This document shows, piece by piece, positions 25,642 through 33,538 of a DNA stretch of 64,000 nt; positions within the stretch are counted from its first letter, which is position 1; every line of letters begins with the position of its first letter. Under the pieces are notes generated by a model. The model made no database searches. It had not been told where the DNA came from and was given only the letters and a program-made list of their open reading frames with translations. The stretch is from positions 434,001-498,000 of the forward strand of contig NZ_CP079107.1 in assembly GCF_019285735.1 (NCBI RefSeq), given 5' to 3'. Position numbers and translations under genes: made by a program. The DNA comes from Paeniglutamicibacter sp. Y32M11. GTDB taxonomy: Bacteria; Actinomycetota; Actinomycetes; Actinomycetales; Micrococcaceae.

Positions 25642-27888
25642 ATGAGTAAGTCTCAATCTTCGGCTCCCAAGCTTCCACCGGCAGCCGTTGACCCGCAAGT
25701 TGCGGAAGCCGAGGAACGAAAATGGACACCGGGCAAGATTGCGCTCTGGGCAGCGATCTCGCTGCTCGGTGCCGTCGCCTGGGCCATTCTGGCATTCTCC
25801 CGCGGGGAAACAATCAACGCCATCTGGTTCGTCTTCGCTGCGATCTGTACTTATTTGGTCGCCTACCGTTTTTACTCCAAGTTCATTGAACGCAAGATCG
25901 CCAAGCCCAACGATTTCCGGGCCACCCCGGCCGAATACAACAACAACGGCCGCGACTTCATGCCCACGGACCGTCGTGTGCTCTTCGGACACCACTTCGC
26001 CGCCATCGCCGGCGCTGGCCCGCTGGTTGGACCCATCCTTGCCGCTCAGATGGGATACCTCCCGGGAACCATCTGGATCATCATCGGTGTAGTTCTGGCC
26101 GGAGCAGTTCAGGACTACCTCGTTATGTTCTTCTCGATGCGTCGAGGCGGACGCTCGCTGGGACAGATGGCTCGTGAAGAGCTCGGTGTCATTGGTGGCA
26201 CCGCGGCCCTGATTGCAACGCTGGCCATCATGGTTATCATCGTCGCCATCCTTGCCCTCGTGGTGGTTAATGCGCTGGGCGAATCCGCCTGGGGCGTCTA
26301 CTCGGTTGGCCTGACCATCCCGATCGCCCTCTTCATGGGTGTTTACCTGCGCTTCATCCGCCCGGGAAAGGTCATGGAAATTTCCGTGATCGGCTTTGTA
26401 CTGTTGATGTTCGCCATCGTCTCCGGTCGCTGGGTTGCCGAATCCGCATGGGGTGCCGAGTTCTTCCACCTGGACCGCACCACCCTGGCCTGGTTCATCA
26501 TCATTTACGGCTTCATTGCCGCGGTACTCCCAGTTTGGCTGCTGCTGGCACCGCGTGATTACCTCTCCACCTTCATGAAGATCGGTGTCATTGGTCTGCT
26601 GGCCGCTGCCATCATCGTGGTCCGCCCGGAGATCAGTGTTCCGGCCATCTCCGAATTTGCCGGTTCCGACAAGGGGCCGGTGGTTGCGGGGCATCTGTTC
26701 CCCTTCCTCTTTGTCACCATTGCCTGTGGAGCGCTCTCCGGCTTCCACGCGCTGATTGCCTCCGGAACCACCCCAAAGATGGTGGAAAAAGAGAAGCAGA
26801 CCCGCTTCCTGGGTTACGGCGGCATGCTGATGGAATCCTTCGTGGCCATCATGGCCCTGGTAGCAGCGATCTCCATTGATCGTGGTATCTACTTCGCGAT
26901 GAACTCCTCGGCTGCCGCCACCGGCGGAACCGTGGAAGGCGCCGTGGCGTTTGTGAACTCGCTGGGCCTGACGGGTGTCAACCTGACCCCCAGCATGCTC
27001 ACCGATCTAGCCGCCAGCGTGGGAGAAGAATCGGTGGTTTCGCGCACCGGCGGTGCCCCGACCCTCGCGGTGGGCATCGCCCACATCATGCAGCAGTGGT
27101 TTGGCGGAGCCGCTATGGCAAGCTTCTGGTACCACTTCGCCATCATGTTCGAGGCCCTGTTTATCCTCACCGCCGTGGATGCCGGAACCCGTGTGGCCCG
27201 CTTCATGCTGCAGGACACCATTGGCAACGTCTTCCCGAAGTTCAAGGACACCTCCTGGCGTCCAGGAGCCTGGATATGTACGGCCATCATGGTCGCTGCC
27301 TGGGGGTACATCCTGATTCTGGGGGTCACCGATCCACTCGGTGGCATCAATACCTTCTTCCCGCTCTTCGGCATCTCCAACCAGCTGCTGGCGGCCATCG
27401 CCCTGGCCGTGGTGATGACCATCGTGGCCAAGCGCGGAAACTTCAAGTACCTGTGGATCATTGTGCTGCCGCTGGCGTTCGCCACCGTGGTCACCGTGTA
27501 CGCATCGTTCCTGAAGATCTTCTCCACCGTCCCGGCCGTGGGCTACTTCGCGCAGCACAATGCGCACAAGGGCGCGCTGGAACGCGGGGAAACCAGCTTC
27601 GGTTCCGCCAAGAACGTCGAGGCCATGGAGGCAGTGGTCCGCAATACCGGCGTTCAGGGTTGGCTCTCGGTGATCTTCCTGGTACTTTCGCTGATCGTGA
27701 TCATCTCCGCCATCATCGCCACCATCCGGGCGTATCCCAACGGCGGTGGCAAGAACACCGAGGATCCGGAAATCCCCTCGAAGATCTACGCACCGAGTGG
27801 ATTGGTCTCTTCTCCGGCGGAGAAGGAGTTGGAGCAGGCCTGGAAGAAAGTCCCGGCGGAGCACCAGATCGTCCGCGGAGGACACTGA
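25642..27888 (+). CDS. cstA: Carbon starvation protein A, pyruvate/peptide transporter
   Basis: 748 residues, the full CstA length. Many membrane helices (about 16) start at residue 34 (IALWAAISLLGAVAWAILAF). Motifs: RVLFGHHFAAIAGAGPLVGPILAAQMGYLPG, LFPFLFVTIACGALSGFHALIASGTTPKM, and ALFILTAVDAGTRVARFMLQD. The family (CstA/BtsT) imports pyruvate and possibly peptides under carbon limitation. AGAGGAAAAC precedes the ATG. The adjacent YbdD gene is a conserved partner. Confidence 0.96.
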   Translation: MSKSQSSAPKLPPAAVDPQVAEAEERKWTPGKIALWAAISLLGAVAWAILAFSRGETINAIWFVFAAICTYLVAYRFYSKFIERKIAKPNDFRATPAEYNNNGRDFMPTDRRVLFGHHFAAIAGAGPLVGPILAAQMGYLPGTIWIIIGVVLAGAVQDYLVMFFSMRRGGRSLGQMAREELGVIGGTAALIATLAIMVIIVAILALVVVNALGESAWGVYSVGLTIPIALFMGVYLRFIRPGKVMEISVIGFVLLMFAIVSGRWVAESAWGAEFFHLDRTTLAWFIIIYGFIAAVLPVWLLLAPRDYLSTFMKIGVIGLLAAAIIVVRPEISVPAISEFAGSDKGPVVAGHLFPFLFVTIACGALSGFHALIASGTTPKMVEKEKQTRFLGYGGMLMESFVAIMALVAAISIDRGIYFAMNSSAAATGGTVEGAVAFVNSLGLTGVNLTPSMLTDLAASVGEESVVSRTGGAPTLAVGIAHIMQQWFGGAAMASFWYHFAIMFEALFILTAVDAGTRVARFMLQDTIGNVFPKFKDTSWRPGAWICTAIMVAAWGYILILGVTDPLGGINTFFPLFGISNQLLAAIALAVVMTIVAKRGNFKYLWIIVLPLAFATVVTVYASFLKIFSTVPAVGYFAQHNAHKGALERGETSFGSAKNVEAMEAVVRNTGVQGWLSVIFLVLSLIVIISAIIATIRAYPNGGGKNTEDPEIPSKIYAPSGLVSSPAEKELEQAWKKVPAEHQIVRGGH

Positions 27889-27890
27889 TC

Positions 27891-28100
27891 ATGGCCGCTA
27901 GGCAACCACTGGCCGTGCTGGGAAACGCGGCACGTGGTGTGGTGCGTTATCTCGAGGGAGTGCTGGGTGCCGATAAGTACCGGGTGTACCTCGAACACCA
28001 GGGACGGGATCATCCGGGTATCACTCCCATGACGGAGCGCGAATTCTGGCGCGACTACTCCGACTGGCAGGAAAAAAATCCGCAGGGTCGGTGCTGCTAA
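27891..28100 (+). CDS. YbdD/YjiX-family protein
   Basis: 69 residues: MAARQPLAVLGNAARGVVRY then LEGVLGADKYRVYLEHQGRDHPG and MTEREFWRDYSDWQEKNPQGRCC. This is the short selenoprotein-like YbdD pattern with a conserved YL-HxxxHPG block and a C-terminal RCC. It starts 2 bases after cstA and is probably co-translated. In Enterobacteria YbdD is needed for CstA transport function. Confidence 0.9.
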   Translation: MAARQPLAVLGNAARGVVRYLEGVLGADKYRVYLEHQGRDHPGITPMTEREFWRDYSDWQEKNPQGRCC

Positions 28101-28125
28101 GGCGCTGATGCGCTGCCGGTAGACA

Positions 28126-28170
28126 CAGGGCCGGTGGCCGGTGGAACGTATCCACCGGCCACCGGCCCTG
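28126..28170 (+). terminator. Hairpin after cstA-ybdD, 20-bp perfect stem
   Basis: Perfect arms beginning CAGGGCCGGTGGCC, 5-base loop ACGTA. There is no U-run after it (AGTCATCTG), so it may act as a stabiliser or a U-less terminator. Confidence 0.5.
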
Positions 28171-28305
28171 AGTCATCTGTGGGGGTGACGACTACGCCGT
28201 CATCAGCGGCGGAAGGTGGGTGACGGCCTTGCCGTTCGCGCCCGGCGTTTGACCAACATCGAAATCTTCGAGCCACGGTGAAGATCGGCGTGGCAAGATG
28301 GAGCC

Positions 28306-29019
28306 ATGAGCGAGCACAGTGCACAGATCCCAGATCCGACCGCTGCAACGAACACTCCTGCATCTGGCGATACGCCATGGCCATTCCCGGTAGCCGCAGA
28401 GTCGGGCACCCCGAGCGGTGGTTCCGCCACGGGCTCAGCCCAGCAGGCAGCGGAGGCAGCCCCCGAGGCTGAAGCTCCGCATGCCTCTGGCAAGGGCAAC
28501 GCGGGAGTGACGGGCATCGGGGAACCTGCCAAACTGATGCGCATCGGTGGAATGATCAAACAGCTACTTGACGAGGTGCGCGCCGCTCCACTGGACGCCG
28601 AAGCTCGGACCCGGATGGCGGACATTCATGAGCGCTCCGTTCATGAGCTGGAGACGGGGCTCACCCCTGAACTTGCCGACGAGCTGCACCGCATTCGTTT
28701 GCCCTTCGCCGATGGTCAGACGCCTTCGGAGGCCGAGCTGCGGGTGGCGCAGGCTCAATTGGTGGGATGGCTGGAGGGCGTGTTCCACGGACTACAGGCA
28801 GCCATGGCCGCCCAGCAACTGGCCAATCAGCAGTTGGCCCAGCGCATGGCGATGCGTCAGCTTCCCCCCGGGACGCAGGTAGCCCCGGGGATCGTCATCA
28901 ATGAGCAGGGTGAACCCGAACGCATCACCCAGGGCGGTCCCGGCTCGCCGGTGCCACCCGAGCGCCAAGCAGCCAGCCCCGCCACCGAGGGCGATGGCGG
29001 CTTTGGGCAGTACCTCTAG
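28306..29019 (+). CDS. bpa: Bacterial proteasome activator Bpa
   Basis: 237 residues. Residues about 1-65 are acidic, Ala/Pro-rich and disordered. The helical core (IGEPAKLMRIGGMIKQLLDEVRAAPLDAEARTRMADIHERSVHELETGLTPELADELHRI ... VGWLEGVFHGLQAAMAAQQLANQ) is diagnostic. The protein ends GDGGFGQYL; the C-terminal GQYL is the HbYX-type motif that opens the 20S core particle gate. It stimulates ATP-independent degradation of unfolded proteins. Its presence implies a 20S proteasome elsewhere in the genome. A GGAG Shine-Dalgarno precedes the ATG. Confidence 0.95.
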   Translation: MSEHSAQIPDPTAATNTPASGDTPWPFPVAAESGTPSGGSATGSAQQAAEAAPEAEAPHASGKGNAGVTGIGEPAKLMRIGGMIKQLLDEVRAAPLDAEARTRMADIHERSVHELETGLTPELADELHRIRLPFADGQTPSEAELRVAQAQLVGWLEGVFHGLQAAMAAQQLANQQLAQRMAMRQLPPGTQVAPGIVINEQGEPERITQGGPGSPVPPERQAASPATEGDGGFGQYL

Positions 29020-29110
29020 ACTGGAAAATGGCAATACTGTCAGCAACGTGTTCCTCGGTAGCTCATACGTGCCGGGGGACCTCATGGTTATAACAAAGGC
29101 AAACACGTAG

Positions 29111-29563
29111 ATGGGATTATTCTCCGCCGCTCGCGAAGCACGCCGCGACACCAAGGAGCTCGGCGACGGGGTATGGCGACGCGCCTACGACAGGTTTGGC
29201 CGTTCCCTGGACCGGGTGCACCAGATCCTCGAGGGCATCGAGGACAATGATCTGCACAACGCCCTGATCATGATCGCCAATCACCTGGCGGATCTCCAAG
29301 CGCGGGTGCGTGTGGTGTGTGTGAGTGCCCAGAAGAAATCCCCCAGTACCGGGTCCGACATTCCCCACGAGCTGTATGCCGTGCACAGGCTGCTCTCCAA
29401 GGCAGCCAACGACTTGGCCACCACCGCCCAGGTCGCAGCCATGGCCCGCTTAGATGGGGAACGCTGGGGCTTTGCCTCCGCCGGATTAGAAAACGTCGCC
29501 ATGCGTGCGGACCTGGTCGCCGACGGTATCAGTGCCGCCGAGATTGAATTGGCGAAACACTAG
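29111..29563 (+). CDS. Conserved hypothetical next to bpa
   Basis: 150 residues, no signal peptide or membrane helix. It is predicted mostly helical: GLFSAAREARRDTKELGDGVWRRAYDRFGRSLDRVHQILEGIEDNDLHNALIMIANHLADLQARVRVV, then PHELYAVHRLLSKAANDLATTAQVAAMARLDGERWGFASAGLENVAMRADLVADGISAAEIELAKH. It starts 91 bases after bpa on the same strand, so a shared transcript is possible but unproven. I do not recognise a named family. Confidence 0.7.
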   Translation: MGLFSAAREARRDTKELGDGVWRRAYDRFGRSLDRVHQILEGIEDNDLHNALIMIANHLADLQARVRVVCVSAQKKSPSTGSDIPHELYAVHRLLSKAANDLATTAQVAAMARLDGERWGFASAGLENVAMRADLVADGISAAEIELAKH

Positions 29564-29690
29564 GGGAGGTTCCTGACACCCGAGGAGAGCGCCGCGACAT
29601 GGGGACCGGGAGATATTCCGGGTTTCGCCGAACGCTGATCATTCTCAGCAGAGCCAATTCCCTTCAATGCATGGTGGCAGGATGGGGAAC

Positions 29691-30536
29691 ATGACGAACC
29701 TTGTATCCCCAGTGACCACTTTCCACGACGGCAACACCATTCCCCAGCTTGGCTACGGGGTCTGGAAGGTTGAAAATGACGTCGCCAACGATGTTGTCCA
29801 GCAGGCCTTTGCCGCTGGATACCGCCACATCGACACCGCGCGCATCTACGGCAACGAGGAAGGCGTCGGACGCGCCATTGCGGCCACCGATGTGGCCCGC
29901 GAAGACATGTTCATCACCACCAAGGTCTGGAACGCGGATCAGGGCTTCGAAGAAACGCTGGCAGCCTTTGACGCGTCAATGGAACGCCTGGGCCTTCAAT
30001 ACCTTGACCTCTACCTGATCCACTGGTTGCAGCCGAAGCAGGGTAAGTACATTGACACGTGGAAGGCTCTGATCGAGCTGCAGAAGTCGGGTCGAGTGAA
30101 GTCCATCGGCGTCTGCAACTTCACCATCGAAGCGCTCGCCGAGCTCGAAGAGGCCACCGGTGTCCTGCCGGTGATCAACCAGGTCGAAACCCACCCGTAC
30201 TTCCCGCAGACGGCACTGCGCGAGTTCGAGGCATCCAAGAACATCGCTCACGAGTCGTGGTCCCCGCTGGGTCAGGGCAGCGAACTGCTGAGCGATCCCG
30301 TTTTGGTGACCATCGCCGAAAAGCACGATGCCAGTGTTGCGCAGGTAGTTATTGCCTGGCATTTGGCTCTGGGTAACGTGGTCATCCCGAAGTCGGTCAC
30401 GCCTTCACGTATCGTGGAGAACTTCGCCGGTCAGAGCGTGACGCTCGATGCGCAGGACATCGCCGCGATCAACGCTCTGGATAAGGGTGCCGAGGGGCGC
30501 ATCGCGGCCGATCCGGCCGTGAGTGACTTCGCCTAA
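29691..30536 (+). CDS. Aldo/keto reductase, AKR5-like
   Basis: 281 residues from ATG 29691 (GGGGAAC just upstream; in-frame ATGs at 29667 and 29682 are alternatives). Catalytic tetrad visible: Asp and Tyr in YRHIDTARIYGNEEGVG, Lys in TTKVWN, His in LYLIHWLQP. The C-terminal NADPH site is VVIPKSVTPSRI. It resembles 2,5-diketo-D-gluconate reductase. It reduces small aldehydes/ketones using NADPH. Single gene, followed by a bidirectional terminator. Confidence 0.93.
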   Translation: MTNLVSPVTTFHDGNTIPQLGYGVWKVENDVANDVVQQAFAAGYRHIDTARIYGNEEGVGRAIAATDVAREDMFITTKVWNADQGFEETLAAFDASMERLGLQYLDLYLIHWLQPKQGKYIDTWKALIELQKSGRVKSIGVCNFTIEALAELEEATGVLPVINQVETHPYFPQTALREFEASKNIAHESWSPLGQGSELLSDPVLVTIAEKHDASVAQVVIAWHLALGNVVIPKSVTPSRIVENFAGQSVTLDAQDIAAINALDKGAEGRIAADPAVSDFA

Positions 30537-30579
30537 AGAATCTATCTCGCGCCCCGCACGAGCGGGAGTCGAATGTATA

Positions 30580-30617
30580 AACGTGTGGGGATCCGGTGAC
30601 GGGTCCCCACACGTTTT
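30580..30617. terminator. Bidirectional terminator
   Basis: Arms AACGTGTGGGGATCC and GGGTCCCCACACGTT, then TTAT. It separates the convergent aldo/keto reductase and GNAT genes. Confidence 0.8.
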
Positions 30618-30624
30618 ATGCGCA

Positions 30625-31194
30625 TTAATCGAGGATCGGCCAGTTCTGGGCACTGCGATCATCGGTGAACAGTAGTCCGGCCGCCCAATCATCACGCAGT
30701 TCTCCACGTAAGGCAGCGCCCAGCCGTGCCGTTCCCTCGAAATGGAACCCCAACTTTTGCGCGACGCGGGCCGAACCGATATTTCCCGCGTAGGCATTCC
30801 AGCCCACGCGAGCCAGGCCCAGCCCCTGCGGAGCGGGCCCAAAAGCAAAATCGAGAACTTCACGACACGCCTCGGTGAGAAACCCGCGGCCGCGAAATGC
30901 CGGATCCATCCAGAAGCCCAAGTCCGCCGAGGAGTTGGCAACTCGGTAGAGCCCGACCACCCCGGCAAGCTGGGAGGATAAACGAATGGTCCAAGTGAAT
31001 TCGGTGCCCGCCTCCCACGTCTTTTCCGTGTGGACGGTCGCGTATTCCAAGGCATCTTCAAACCGGTACGGCACCGGAATCGGCACCCAGTGTTGAATCT
31101 CCGGATCCTGACACGCGGAGCGAATGGCGTCCACATCGTCGCTGCAGGGCGGGACTAATTCCAAACGAGTTGTGTACAGGGACAGCTTCTCCAT
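30625..31194 (-). CDS. GNAT acetyltransferase, RimJ/RimL-like
   Basis: 189 residues. It opens MEKLSLYTTRLELVPPCSDDVDAI as in RimL-type enzymes and has the CoA loop DLGFWMDPAFRGRGFLTEACREVLDFAF and ARVGWNAYAGNIGSARVAQKLGFHFEGTARLGAALRGE. It acetylates protein N-termini or small molecules. It starts 9 bases after the MepB-like gene, so both belong to one unit. Confidence 0.88.
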   Translation of the reverse strand: MEKLSLYTTRLELVPPCSDDVDAIRSACQDPEIQHWVPIPVPYRFEDALEYATVHTEKTWEAGTEFTWTIRLSSQLAGVVGLYRVANSSADLGFWMDPAFRGRGFLTEACREVLDFAFGPAPQGLGLARVGWNAYAGNIGSARVAQKLGFHFEGTARLGAALRGELRDDWAAGLLFTDDRSAQNWPILD

Positions 31195-31203
31195 CCCAGA
31201 AGA

Positions 31204-31707
31204 CTAACTCGACAAGACCGTGAAGCAATGTTGCTGCCACAACCAGGTGTTCTGCGCCGTGCGGTTCAGCGATGTGTCCCATGGCGTGTAGAGCCGGAAT
31301 CCGCGTTTGCCTGCCGATGCATCACCGGCCAAGATTTTAGCTTTCAGAAGATCTGCGGCAGTGAACCTGAAGTAGCCGTAGCCGCCTGCGGTATGTGCCG
31401 CCACATAGAGCACATCGATGCCGTCGGTTGCGCGGTAGGGCCGGGTTTGCCCATCTGTGCCGCGGATCCACAGTGTCACAAAAAGTCCCGCTTTGGTGGG
31501 AGTCACCTTGGCTGCGCGGAACACCGCACGGTTTTGCTTGCCGGTTCCGTCGGTGAGCACAAAGGAACACCCGGAGTAGGCGACTGCCTGTGGATTGGGG
31601 TCAAGAACAACGTTGGACAGCTCGTATCCGGCCAAAAGGCCGGAGGCCGCCAGGAACCGTGTCAGTTCTGCGGGGTAGAGAGACGCGGAGAATGCTGGCT
31701 GCGGCAC
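31204..31707 (-). CDS. MepB-family protein
   Basis: 167 residues from GTG 31707, with AGGA 7 bases upstream; the longer ORF would run back into tRNA-Thr and is rejected. Family landmarks: YSGCSFVLTDGTGKQNRAVFRAAKVTPTKAGLFVTLWIRGTDGQTRPY, VLYVAAHTAGGYGYFRFTAADLLKAKIL and GKRGFRLYTPWDTSLNRTAQNTWLWQQ. In Staphylococcus the gene sits in the mepRAB multidrug operon, but MepB itself has no known function. Here no mepA efflux gene is nearby. Confidence 0.8.
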   Translation of the reverse strand: MPQPAFSASLYPAELTRFLAASGLLAGYELSNVVLDPNPQAVAYSGCSFVLTDGTGKQNRAVFRAAKVTPTKAGLFVTLWIRGTDGQTRPYRATDGIDVLYVAAHTAGGYGYFRFTAADLLKAKILAGDASAGKRGFRLYTPWDTSLNRTAQNTWLWQQHCFTVLSS

Positions 31708-31762
31708 GTTGATTTCCTGAGGTTCTGCCCCATGATGGGGACCAGCTGACGGGGAGACGCGA

Positions 31763-31793
31763 AAGGGTCCGTCACCTTGGCGGTAACGGACCC
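31763..31793 (-). terminator. Terminator of tRNA-Thr
   Basis: On the minus strand AGGGTCCGTTACC pairs with GGTGACGGACCCT, then TTCG. It starts 17 bases past the tRNA. Confidence 0.7.
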
Positions 31794-31809
31794 TCACGTC
31801 GTTTCGACG

Positions 31810-31882
31810 AGCCTCCTGCCAGAATCGAACTGGCGACCTTTTCATTACGAGTGAAACGCTCTACCAACTGAGCTAAGGAGGC
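31810..31882 (-). tRNA. tRNA-Thr (anticodon CGT)
   Basis: 73 nt on the minus strand: acceptor GCCTCCT pairing with AGGAGGC, D-arm TAGCTCAGTTGGTAGAGC, anticodon loop CTCGTAA, T-arm GCCAGTTCGATTCTGGC, discriminator T. CCA is not encoded. Confidence 0.96.
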
Positions 31883-31913
31883 ACCGCGGCGCATAAGCAC
31901 CACAAGTGAACAC

Positions 31914-31941
31914 TTTATAGGAGTGGGTCCTCAGCGGTCAA
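31914..31941 (-). promoter_or_regulatory. Promoter of tRNA-Thr
   Basis: Minus strand TTGACC, 16-base spacer, TATAAA; the -10 is about 32 bases before the tRNA. Confidence 0.65.
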
Positions 31942-31963
31942 AACGAGGGGAAAAATGCGTTCC

Positions 31964-33493
31964 TCAGCAGGTTAATCCGTCGGTCGGAACCGTGCCGTCA
32001 AGGAAGTAGGATTCCACGGCGTCGCTCACGCAACCATTAGAACGCCCATAGGCGGTATGCCCGTGCCCCTGATAGGTCACCAGGGAGGCCGATTCCAGTG
32101 ACTTGGCCAGTGACTGGCTCCAGGCATAGGGGGTGGCGGGGTCTCCGGTGGTGCCGATGACCACGATGGGTGCGGCGCCCTTGGCCGTCAGCTTGCCCGG
32201 TTTGCCGGTGGCCTTAAACTCCCAGTCTTGGCACCCGACCGCACCGAAAGCCAGATACTTACCGATGGTCGGTGCCGCCTTGGTCAACGTCGCGGCATCG
32301 GCGCGCATGGTGGCCACGTCGGCATTCATCGGGTAATCGAGGCAGTTGATGGCGGTGAAGGAGGCTGCTCCGTTGCCCGAATAAGTGCCATCGGAGGTGC
32401 GTCCGGCGGAAAGATCGGCGAAGTACTCGATGGTGTCCACATCTCCATCCATGACCGAGCTCAGGGCCTGGGTCAGGGTGGGCCAACTGGCGTTGTCGTA
32501 GAGCGGAATGATGAAGCCATTGACAAAGTCGATGATCGGAACGCTGCGTCCGTCACTGGCTACCATCGGGTTCGCTTCGACGGTATCCAAGAGTGCACGC
32601 AACTGGGTTAGGGCATCATCTAGGGAGCCGCTGAAGGGGCAGTCGCCGGAAGCGAGGCAATCTTGGAGGTAGGCGCGAATTTCGTTTTCGAATCCCACCG
32701 CCTGGCCCAGGGTGATCTCCTCGTTGGAGAGGGCCGGATCTAGGGCTCCGTCGAGCACCAACCGACCGACGTTTTTCGGGAACAACTCTGCATAGTGGGC
32801 GCCCAACGAGGTTCCGTAGGAAAAGCCCAGAAAATTCAACTTTTCATCCCCGAGCACCGCGCGCATCACGTCCATGTCGCGGGCCGCGGAAACGGTATCA
32901 ACAAAGCCCAGAGCCGCGCCGGTGCGCTCCGCGCAGAGGGCAGCGTAGTCGGCGCTGGAGGCTCGCATGGCGGCCAGACCGGCGTCGGTGGAGGTATCAA
33001 ATTGCACCTGGCGGCCGGCATCTTGCTCGGCGGCGTCCTCACACTTCACCGGGCTGGAGGAAGCTACCCCGCGCGGGTCAAAGCCCACGATGTCAAAGCC
33101 GTCTTGTAGCGAACGGCCAAACATCTGCGGCACGGAGTCGCGCACCAGATCCAGCCCGGAGGCGCCGGGGCCACCGGGATTCACCAACAAGGAACCCTGT
33201 ATGGTGCCGCTGCCGGGGCGCTTGTTGAGCTTCAGGCTCAGCGTTTCCCCGGCCGGGTTGGCATAGTCCATCGGTACGCTCAGCTCGGCGCACTTCAGCG
33301 ATCCGCCGCAGGAGCTCCATTCCAATCTCTGCGTGTAAAACTTTTCCAGTCCCTTGGGGGCATTGGCCGCGGTACCGGGCGCCGTAGCGGTGGACTCGCT
33401 CACGGGGGTCGCGGTCACCGAGCATCCGCTCAGCAACAGGGCCATCGCGGCTAGCAAGGACATCACACTCAGGTGGCGGCGGGGTGCTCTCAT
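31964..33493 (-). CDS. Secreted lipoprotein alpha/beta hydrolase (tripeptidyl-peptidase-like)
   Basis: 509 residues. The N-terminus MRAPRRHLSVMSLLAAMALLLSGC has a lipobox (LLSGC), so the mature protein is membrane-anchored outside the cell. Oxyanion region LLVNPGGPGASGLDLV, nucleophile GFSYGTSLGAHYAELFP with Ser225, Asp in VIGTTGDPATPY, His in QGHGHTAYG. The C-terminal TAP-like domain (pfam08386) is present. It probably cleaves short peptides from the N-terminus during nutrient scavenging. It lies 45 bases after holB on the same strand. Confidence 0.92.
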   Translation of the reverse strand: MRAPRRHLSVMSLLAAMALLLSGCSVTATPVSESTATAPGTAANAPKGLEKFYTQRLEWSSCGGSLKCAELSVPMDYANPAGETLSLKLNKRPGSGTIQGSLLVNPGGPGASGLDLVRDSVPQMFGRSLQDGFDIVGFDPRGVASSSPVKCEDAAEQDAGRQVQFDTSTDAGLAAMRASSADYAALCAERTGAALGFVDTVSAARDMDVMRAVLGDEKLNFLGFSYGTSLGAHYAELFPKNVGRLVLDGALDPALSNEEITLGQAVGFENEIRAYLQDCLASGDCPFSGSLDDALTQLRALLDTVEANPMVASDGRSVPIIDFVNGFIIPLYDNASWPTLTQALSSVMDGDVDTIEYFADLSAGRTSDGTYSGNGAASFTAINCLDYPMNADVATMRADAATLTKAAPTIGKYLAFGAVGCQDWEFKATGKPGKLTAKGAAPIVVIGTTGDPATPYAWSQSLAKSLESASLVTYQGHGHTAYGRSNGCVSDAVESYFLDGTVPTDGLTC

Positions 33494-33538
33494 ACGGCGG
33501 TGAAACTCCTTGGATGGTCCGAGTGGGTGGAAAAAGGC

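Noticed and set aside
25621-26748. 375-residue minus-strand ORF opposite cstA
   Set aside because: Antisense of a clear membrane transporter; Asp/Gly/His-rich sequence is an artefact of complementing hydrophobic codons.
31708-31845. N-terminal extension of the MepB-like gene
   Set aside because: The extension is read through the tRNA-Thr gene and its terminator; GTG 31707 has a good Shine-Dalgarno.
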